From Hyphomicrobiales bacterium (GTDB lineage Bacteria > Pseudomonadota > Alphaproteobacteria > Rhizobiales > Devosiaceae), in the NCBI GenBank assembly GCA_900470445.1, contig UCAU01000040.1, forward strand, positions 1-46,981: DNA of 46,981 nt, given 5' to 3'. Positions 42,327 through 46,981 of the stretch are shown here, one piece after another; within the stretch, counting starts at the first letter, position 1, and every line of letters begins with the position of its first letter. The notes under the pieces are model-generated. The model had not been told where the DNA came from. It did not search any database and saw only the letters and a program-made list of their open reading frames with translations. Both the position numbers and the translations under genes were made by a program.

Positions 42327-43643
42327 ATGTCTGATCCTTTACCTTCAAGCCGCTCTTTCGTTTCCGATTTGCCCCTTTGCATCGGGCAGCGCGTAACACT
42401 GTATGGGTTCGCCGAAGCCATTCGCGACCAGAAGCGCATGCGCTTCATCATGCTGCGCGACCCGACCGGCAGGGTTCAGCTCACCCAGAGCAAGGACCAC
42501 ACGGTGCTCACGGCGACACTGGACGCCTTGACCCCCGAAAGTGCCCTGATCGTGACCGGCACGGTCGTTGCAGCTCCCGCCGTCAAGCTTGGTGGTCTGG
42601 AGGTCGTGCTCGAAAGTGTCGACATCTCCGCACTGGCCGATGCCCCTCTGCCGATCACGCGCGACTCAGGTCTCGATAAGTGGATCGACCACCGGCAGGT
42701 AAGTCTGCGTTACCCCGAGCAGCAACTGGTCTTTGCCGTGCAAACCACGCTGGAAGAGGCGATGCGTGCATTCTGGAAGCAGCACGGCTTTCGCGAAATC
42801 CACTCACCCAAGCTGATGGGGACGGCTAGCGAGTCAGGCTCGGAGGTTTTCGCAGTCAGCTACTTCGATACAACGGCCTTCCTGGTTCAGTCGCCGCAAT
42901 TCTATAAGCAGATGGCCATCGCTGGCGGCATTGAGAAGGTGTTTGAGATTGGCCCGGTGTTCCGCGCCGAGCCATCGTTCACCTCGCGACATGAAACCGA
43001 GTTCACCTCCATCGACATGGAAATTGGTTGGATTAAGGACCATCATCAATTGATGGAGTTCGAGGAGCGATGGCTGGCTCATGCCATCGGCGTGGTGGCC
43101 GAAGTTCATGGGGCAGAGATCGAGGCGCTTTTTGGCATAAAGATCACTCCGCCGATGCTGCCCTTCCCGCGGGTCACATTTGCCGAGGCCAGCGAAATCC
43201 TCGCTCGGCTCGGCCATGTCTCCACCCGTGAAGATGACCTGGATGCGGAAGGCGAGCGTATGCTGTGCGAACACATTGCCACTGAGACGGGCCACGAGTT
43301 CGTCTTCATCACCGACTATCCGGCCGGCGGCCGCGCCTTCTACCACATGCGTCACGAGGATCGGCCAAACCTCACCAAAGGCTTCGACCTGCTCTGGCGC
43401 GGCCTCGAGATCACTACTGGCGCGCAACGCGAACATCGCTACGACCGCCTTGTGGAGCAGGCTGGCGAACGCGGAATGCGGCTAGAGTCTCTTGCCGACT
43501 ATCTCGATTTCTTTCGCTTCGGTTGTCCGCCGCACGGCGGAATGGGAGTGGGGTTAGGCCGCATCCTTATGCGTCTGCTCAATGCCGCAAGCATTAGGGA
43601 AGTTACCCTGCTCAGCCGCACGCCCAAACGGCTCCGACCCTGA
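42327..43643 (+). CDS. Archaeal-type aspartate/asparagine-tRNA ligase
   Basis: 438 aa, ATG at 42327 six bases after GGAG. Class II synthetase with N-terminal OB-fold (RVTLYGFAEAIRDQKRMRFIMLRDPTG), motif 2 FRAEPSFTSRHETEFTSIDMEIGW, and motif 3 GMGVGLGRILMRLL. At 438 aa it lacks the bacterial AspRS GAD insertion (about 590 aa). This fits the archaeal-type, often non-discriminating AspRS, or an AsnRS-like enzyme. The upstream Asn-codon leader suggests its product is (via GatCAB or directly) Asn-tRNA-Asn. A housekeeping copy elsewhere is expected. Confidence 0.88.
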   Translation: MSDPLPSSRSFVSDLPLCIGQRVTLYGFAEAIRDQKRMRFIMLRDPTGRVQLTQSKDHTVLTATLDALTPESALIVTGTVVAAPAVKLGGLEVVLESVDISALADAPLPITRDSGLDKWIDHRQVSLRYPEQQLVFAVQTTLEEAMRAFWKQHGFREIHSPKLMGTASESGSEVFAVSYFDTTAFLVQSPQFYKQMAIAGGIEKVFEIGPVFRAEPSFTSRHETEFTSIDMEIGWIKDHHQLMEFEERWLAHAIGVVAEVHGAEIEALFGIKITPPMLPFPRVTFAEASEILARLGHVSTREDDLDAEGERMLCEHIATETGHEFVFITDYPAGGRAFYHMRHEDRPNLTKGFDLLWRGLEITTGAQREHRYDRLVEQAGERGMRLESLADYLDFFRFGCPPHGGMGVGLGRILMRLLNAASIREVTLLSRTPKRLRP

Positions 43644-43962
43644 CAGCTCGATTAGCAATAGGCGGCGTGCCATCTGGCACGTCGTCGTCATGCCCGGGAT
43701 ACGACCGGTCCGGTGACGACCCCATTGCGGTTGTTCAGAGCGCAGCGCGAAACTCCCAATAGCTGCCGCTGACCAATTGCAAGGCAAGATCGGTAGTGCT
43801 TTCCTTTCGGTGCCACTACCCGATACTGCCGGGCCGAGATCGACTCCATTTCTGCCGTACATTTCGCCACGACGAACCCGTCTAAGCCCGCATCAGAACA
43901 AGCACGCCATGGAATGGGCAGGCGGAGGCGAAACTGGCAGTTCCACCGTTCCAGTATGCGTT
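43644..43962. other. Intergenic stretch of about 320 bases
   Basis: Contains a palindrome CGTGCCA-TC-TGGCACG at 43666-43681, 23 bases after the synthetase stop, likely a terminator stem without T-tract. Apart from this nothing convincing is seen; open frames on the minus strand are short and lack features. Confidence 0.4.
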
Positions 43963-44430
43963 TCAGTCCAGCATGCTTTCCGGGGCCGAGCCGTCGGTCA
44001 GGAAGGCGAACTTGTAGGCAATCCCGGCTTCGTCGGTGGCGGCGCAGGTGTACCGAGCAGCACCGGCCATAGGGTTGCCGGTGAGCGCGCACTGGCCGGT
44101 AGCTTTTATGTCGACATTGTTGTTGCCGCTGCCATCCTTGCCTTGGGTAATCTGGTCGATCGCCAAGGTAAGGTTGCCGTTTTGTTCGCTGGCCATCCCC
44201 CTAAAGATTAAGAACCGACCGTTGGGATCGTCGGTCCAGATCGAGAGGTCCATGCGGCTATCGGTGTAGACGACCTGCATGACTTCGCCGGCACAAATGC
44301 CGGTAAGGTCTTCCGCATACGCGACTAAGGTCTGGCATTCGCCGCGTAGAGTGAATACCGAGTGGGAATCGGTGCCTTGGGCGGCGGGCGAGACGAGCAG
44401 GAGACCGAACAGAAGGGGCAGGAGTTTCAT
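43963..44430 (-). CDS. Small secreted protein of unknown function
   Basis: 155 aa. MKLLPLLFGLLLVSPAAQG is a Sec signal peptide (cut near 19-20). The mature part has four Cys (GEC, GIC, GQC, YTC) that could form two disulfides, and a beta-rich look (DLSIWTDDPNGRFLIFRG, LTLAIDQITQG). No family recognised. It is the next minus-strand gene after the beta-lactamase, 209 bases away. Confidence 0.65.
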   Translation of the reverse strand: MKLLPLLFGLLLVSPAAQGTDSHSVFTLRGECQTLVAYAEDLTGICAGEVMQVVYTDSRMDLSIWTDDPNGRFLIFRGMASEQNGNLTLAIDQITQGKDGSGNNNVDIKATGQCALTGNPMAGAARYTCAATDEAGIAYKFAFLTDGSAPESMLD

Positions 44431-44639
44431 TGGCTCAACGAGGTTTGTCTACTTTGGTCAGCTTAAACCAAATAAGGGCGCCGGAGTGGCGCACCCTGGT
44501 TGGCGTGCCCCATGTTGGATTGGGCCAATGGGGAGATACGGGGTCCGGTGGGACCGTCAGATTGCAGGTTATTAGCGGCGACTGCATGGGCGACGAAGGG
44601 ATTTCGGTGCATGGAACGTCCTGGTCGCTGGACCTGCGC

Positions 44640-45644
44640 CTACTCATACGCCGCCGTGACGGCTCGGGCGGCCGCCGCAATCGTAGCTGCACGGTCATCT
44701 TTGTTGGCCGTGGACTCCGCAACAAATGCGGCTATTGCGACGTGACGGCCATCCGGAGCGGTCAAAATACCAACATCGTTGGTTACGCCATTAACACCGT
44801 TTCGGGTCTGGCTCGTGCCTGTTTTGTGCCCAATCGTCCAATCGGAAGGGAGGCCCGCCCGCAACCGATCGGGAAACGTAATAGTCTCGCTCATGACGTC
44901 CAGAAGATAAGCGGTCGATGATGCAGACAGGAGCTGTCCGGCGGCCAACATATGCAGGAAACCAACCATGTCGCGCGGGGTGGCCGTATCGCGTGGATCC
45001 TGGAGATAGGCTTCGAATGCCGCTTGGCGCTTGGCTTCGGCGACCTCTTTGCGAGCCTGTTCGAGGCGTTCCGGGAACACAAATTCCGGTGTCCAAGTTA
45101 GCCCATCGGTTTCAGTTTGCAGCTCCCGCTCCGTTCGATCGATCCTGATGTCCGGCAGTCCCGCTTCGTTCAGAAATGCCTGTACCGCTTTGACGCCTCC
45201 GAGTTGTGAGATCAGTACGTCGGTGGCGGCGCTGTCACTTTCCACCACTGCACGCCGGACAAGGTCCCCTATATTGGTTTCAAATACGCCCCTTTCGGCA
45301 ACGATATCGGCTATGGGCTGTATGTTGACGCTCAAGTCCTCGCGCCGAATGGTGACGCGGTCTGCCAGGCTGATACGACGTTCGTCAACGGCCTGCATCA
45401 CGGCCGCAGCCACGACGACCTTCATTACGCTCTGTAATGAGAAACGCTGCTCACCATTCACGCAGATTGGGGCCAAGTCCTCGTCCTGCACACAGATGCC
45501 AACTCGGCCGGGGTGGACGCTGGCCAGAGCCGCGAGTTCGGAGTGAAGACGATCTCGATCCACTAGGCCTCCCGCAACCAATTGAGTTGGGACGAGACTT
45601 ACAAGTATTGCGATTGCAGCGGTGCGGCTGACGTTTTTGGACAT
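44640..45644 (-). CDS. Class A beta-lactamase
   Basis: 334 aa, longer than the usual 290. Signal peptide to about residue 25. Active-site motifs: SVMK (Ser72, Lys75), SDS (136-138, for the usual SDN), EREL-Q (Glu172 as general base, Gln176 where Asn170 is common) and KTGTS (274-278). An insertion of some 25 residues (PERLEQARKEVAEAKRQAAF) follows the omega loop. It hydrolyses beta-lactams in the periplasm; spectrum cannot be told. It is divergent from a truncated LysR gene. Confidence 0.85.
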   Translation of the reverse strand: MSKNVSRTAAIAILVSLVPTQLVAGGLVDRDRLHSELAALASVHPGRVGICVQDEDLAPICVNGEQRFSLQSVMKVVVAAAVMQAVDERRISLADRVTIRREDLSVNIQPIADIVAERGVFETNIGDLVRRAVVESDSAATDVLISQLGGVKAVQAFLNEAGLPDIRIDRTERELQTETDGLTWTPEFVFPERLEQARKEVAEAKRQAAFEAYLQDPRDTATPRDMVGFLHMLAAGQLLSASSTAYLLDVMSETITFPDRLRAGLPSDWTIGHKTGTSQTRNGVNGVTNDVGILTAPDGRHVAIAAFVAESTANKDDRAATIAAAARAVTAAYE

Positions 45645-45747
45645 ACTTTCACCGGGTTGGAGGAGGTGGGTGAGCCGGTATTGGCACGGGGTAGGAACTG
45701 AGCCAAATGATGGTTACTCAACACAACCTGAGCAGGATTCAGCTTGA

Positions 45748-46020
45748 ATGGACTGGCGTCGCATTGACCTTAATCTTCTGAAGGTACTCGCGGTAATGCT
45801 GGAAGAGCGCAGCGTTGCCCGCTGCGCCGACCGGCTCTTTATTTCTCCATCCGCCGTCAGTCACGCTCTTGGGCGATTGCGAAAGGCGCTCTCCGATCCC
45901 CTGTTCGTTGTCGAGGATCACCGTCAGAAACAGAGGCCCACAGGGAAGATAGCAGGGTACTCCGTTTCCGAATTGGGGAAATTTGTGGTTCAGTATATCG
46001 AGCCCGTGGCTAGCCCCTAA
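45748..46020 (+). pseudogene. Truncated LysR-family regulator
   Basis: 90 codons. Residues 1-55 are a normal LysR helix-turn-helix (RRIDLNLLKVLAVMLEERSVARCADRLFISPSAVSHALGRLRKALSDPLFV). After VVEDHR the sequence (QKQRPTGKIAGYSV) no longer fits the family and stops, losing the whole effector domain (about 210 aa). Divergent from the beta-lactamase over 103 bases, the usual place of an AmpR-like regulator, so control of bla may be lost or altered. Confidence 0.65.
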
Positions 46021-46064
46021 CAGAACTTAGAACACTGGATCGGTTATAGGGTAGGGAACCTACG

Positions 46065-46712
46065 ATGGCGAAGAAACCCACGGGCAACGAAGGTTCGAAC
46101 CGAATAGAAGTGAAGCAGGATGGCTCAGCAGAGTTGTCGTTCGAGCGTGTCAGTCTCGGCGCGGACAAGGCAGATATCGAACGCAATATCATGGCGCGGT
46201 TCGGTACTGCTATGGCGGCATTGGGAGCTAGCTTCACATGGGCCCAAAACGGCGAGAATGACCTGGACTTTACCCTCACTTTTGAGGATGGCGCCTTGAT
46301 TGATATGGACCTGACTGAGCTAATCTTGCCCGCCCCAAAGGGGGCCCCTTTTGATCAGCCTAACCGTGTCCGTAAATTCGGCATAGTCGCCGATGCGATC
46401 GAGGAACTAGTTCGGCGCAAAGACGCCCACTACCCACCTTCTGGACGTCCCAAGCAACTGCTGGTTTACACGACGCACTGGCCTTTTATGCCTACATGGC
46501 AGGTTCTCCGCCTTGTTCAGGCGGCTTTCCTTAGGATCCCGCCAAAGGCGCTTGAGAGTGTTTTCTTCCTCTATAACGTGGGCGAAGGTGATTGCCCCGT
46601 GCCCCTACACCCGGCAGTTCCCGACTTGGTGGCAACCTTCAATGTGGACGGAGCGCGAGATTTAGAATTCGTCCGCCTCGACCCGGCCCTCGCCACGTTA
46701 GAAACCCGATAA
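46065..46712 (+). CDS. Protein of unknown function
   Basis: 215 aa, ATG at 46065 with a weak site upstream. Not recognised. Begins with a polar stretch (MAKKPTGNEGSN), then an alpha/beta pattern (IEVKQDGSAELSFERVSLGADKADIERNIMARF) and a hydrophobic segment near LLVYTTHWPFMPTWQVLRLVQAAF that is too polar for a sure membrane helix. No signal peptide, metal motif or nucleotide site. It follows the truncated LysR gene after 44 bases. Confidence 0.55.
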   Translation: MAKKPTGNEGSNRIEVKQDGSAELSFERVSLGADKADIERNIMARFGTAMAALGASFTWAQNGENDLDFTLTFEDGALIDMDLTELILPAPKGAPFDQPNRVRKFGIVADAIEELVRRKDAHYPPSGRPKQLLVYTTHWPFMPTWQVLRLVQAAFLRIPPKALESVFFLYNVGEGDCPVPLHPAVPDLVATFNVDGARDLEFVRLDPALATLETR

Positions 46713-46981
46713 CGGCCGAGCCTATTGGGATCCAACGTCTATGGTTGCGGGGCGAAGCTGAGGTCTCTGTTCGCGATGCGGGCCAATTCGACCGATGGAC
46801 GATGTCCGCGTTTGGAGAATTATGCCGGTAAGCTGCCCGTCCGCTACCCACCCCATCTAAGGCCTTGCGCTACTGCTTCGCAGCCTTCCAAAAGCTGCCA
46901 TCGGCCGATAGCGGATTTGCTCCCATATCGGTGGTTGGGTCGGCTGATTGCATTGTTGGACGCAGCCGCCCTCCCGAGCAT
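46713..46981. other. Right edge, no gene seen
   Basis: 269 bases without a convincing frame on either strand. No repeat or RNA gene recognised. Confidence 0.35.

Noticed and set aside
1..46981. CRISPR arrays, tRNA, rRNA, intact insertion sequences
   Set aside because: I looked for spaced direct repeats, T-loop-like GGTTCGA motifs outside genes, and transposase motifs; none was convincing.

Overview
The window looks like chromosomal DNA from an alphaproteobacterium, probably Hyphomicrobiales and possibly Devosia-like. This is inferred from the mostly high G+C, the rhizobial form of the AccD-like protein, many FCD-type GntR regulators and sugar ABC systems, and a leaderless attenuator peptide of the kind known from rhizobia. 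No rRNA or tRNA gene is present to confirm it.

Region 1 (1-8437) is a class I lanthipeptide-type gene cluster. A divergent promoter separates a leftward operon (GntR regulator, AccD-like carboxyltransferase, ABC exporter running off the window edge) from a rightward operon (78-aa Cys-rich precursor, full-length LanB dehydratase, LanC cyclase, formyltransferase). Seven of the eight precursor cysteines have Ser/Thr exactly three residues upstream, which predicts a chain of small (methyl)lanthionine rings. A formyltransferase and an AccD-like enzyme beside LanB/LanC is an unusual combination and the best candidate here for an undescribed system.

Region 2 (8438-11124) is a recombination scar. 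After an empty stretch come an unrecognised gene and the C-terminal part of a large unrecognised protein, fused in frame to the first 113 codons of a luciferase-like monooxygenase.

Region 3 (11105-22897) holds redox and stress accessory genes: an F420-reductase-like protein, a second luciferase-like monooxygenase, DUF2934, DUF5996-GNAT, pirin and LysR on the minus strand, then DUF2171, an NTF2-like protein, an alpha/beta hydrolase, a cupin, an SDR, an epoxide-hydrolase-like protein and AraC. Two decayed genes lie among them: a Kef antiporter with an internal deletion and an AlaE exporter fragment with an in-frame amber codon.

Region 4 (23009-41001) is a sugar or sugar-acid utilisation locus of about 18 kb. 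It holds two GntR regulators, a sugar ABC transporter (binding protein, two permeases, ATPase), three divergent paralogues of an apparent clan GH-A hydrolase family, Gfo/Idh and TtuC/LeuB-type dehydrogenases, an SMP-30 lactonase, two xylose-isomerase-like TIM barrels, an aldose 1-epimerase, and OtnK/OtnC, which convert a 3-oxo-tetronate to a triose phosphate. Strong palindromic operators lie at its promoters. A 14-bp direct repeat flanks the locus.

Region 5 (41067-46981) holds a nucleotidyltransferase, an archaeal-type aspartyl/asparaginyl-tRNA synthetase preceded by a leaderless 24-codon leader peptide with three consecutive Asn codons (a candidate attenuator), a small secreted protein, a class A beta-lactamase, a truncated divergent LysR gene and an unknown protein.
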